NCBI RefSeq assembly: GCF_029212375.1
Contig: NZ_JARGNU010000006.1
Location: forward strand, 123,160 to 187,159
Length of the DNA: 64,000 nt
Source of the DNA: Zhongshania sp.
GTDB taxonomy: Bacteria; Pseudomonadota; Gammaproteobacteria; Pseudomonadales; Spongiibacteraceae
Direction: 5' to 3'
Part shown: piece after piece, positions 63,965 through 64,000 of the stretch
Layout: each line of letters starts with the position of its first letter
How positions within the stretch are numbered: the first letter of the stretch is position 1
Notes under the pieces: generated by a model
Told to the model about the DNA's origin: nothing
The model's input: only the letters and a program-made list of their open reading frames with translations
The model's database searches: none
Translations under genes and position numbers: made by a program

Positions 63965-64000
63965 TGGCGCTTTAGCTCGGCGCCTGCGCTAATACCGCGG

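Noticed and set aside
1..64000. CRISPR arrays, tRNA/rRNA genes, prophage or integrase-bounded islands
   Set aside because: No regularly spaced direct repeats, cloverleaf candidates, phage structural genes or integrases were noticed on reading.

Overview
The window reads as chromosomal DNA of a free-living, probably marine, aerobic gammaproteobacterium. MinCDE, PurEK, RlmI, YaiI, YqcC, DinG and a Tas-like reductase are gammaproteobacterial core genes. The many TonB-dependent receptors, c-type cytochromes and hybrid kinases recall Cellvibrionales/Spongiibacteraceae, but that placement is from gene content only and is weak. No tRNA, rRNA, CRISPR array, complete insertion sequence or prophage was seen.

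Left part (1-21140): the 3' end of an AEC transporter, a hemerythrin gene whose homology runs past any usable start codon, and a decayed second copy of the AEC 3' end. A small secreted Tyr/His-rich protein and a TraT lipoprotein follow, then purEK and an arsenosugar pair (arsS, arsM) that collides tail to tail with a siderophore-interacting reductase. A MarR regulator lies beside two perfect inverted repeats. Next come an aldo/keto reductase, a RAYT-type transposase that has lost catalytic residues, rlmI, a second methyltransferase, a large CHASE-PAS-PAS hybrid kinase, yaiI-modA, two uncharacterised genes and minCDE.

Metal-sensing-like region (21452-26892): EF-hand protein, ECF sigma factor, one-helix protein (probable anti-sigma), CnrX-like periplasmic sensor, then two YHYH-domain lipoproteins and small secreted or unknown proteins. 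The same bipartite element, CGACGGAATTT-N10-ACGTTTAA, stands before the EF-hand/sigma operon and before the second YHYH operon. This suggests a self-contained sigma-factor regulon and is the best candidate here for an undescribed system.

Iron region (26920-33513): a leftward exbB-exbD-exbD-tonB-receptor-hydroxyacid oxidase-piuC operon behind a Fur-box-like palindrome. Next to it (33738-41606) is a compact NRPS-like locus: arsH, an EntD-type phosphopantetheinyl transferase, an adenylation-carrier-thioesterase-like-Ig protein split by a frameshift, a cytosine-deaminase-like amidohydrolase and an unusual P450. A sulfotransferase with an S4-like N-terminus converges on them.

Redox regions: a leftward cluster (41694-45548) encodes a double cupredoxin, a PepSY membrane protein, an FMN-binding protein, an exported truncated globin and a DUF3034 outer-membrane protein. 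A rightward operon (48325-53948) encodes a diheme cytochrome, a MauG-like peroxidase, a beta-helix/cytochrome fusion and a TonB-dependent receptor. The right end holds an acyltransferase, dinG, yqcC, a FixJ-type regulator divergent from two sensor kinases, and a YgjP-like metallopeptidase.
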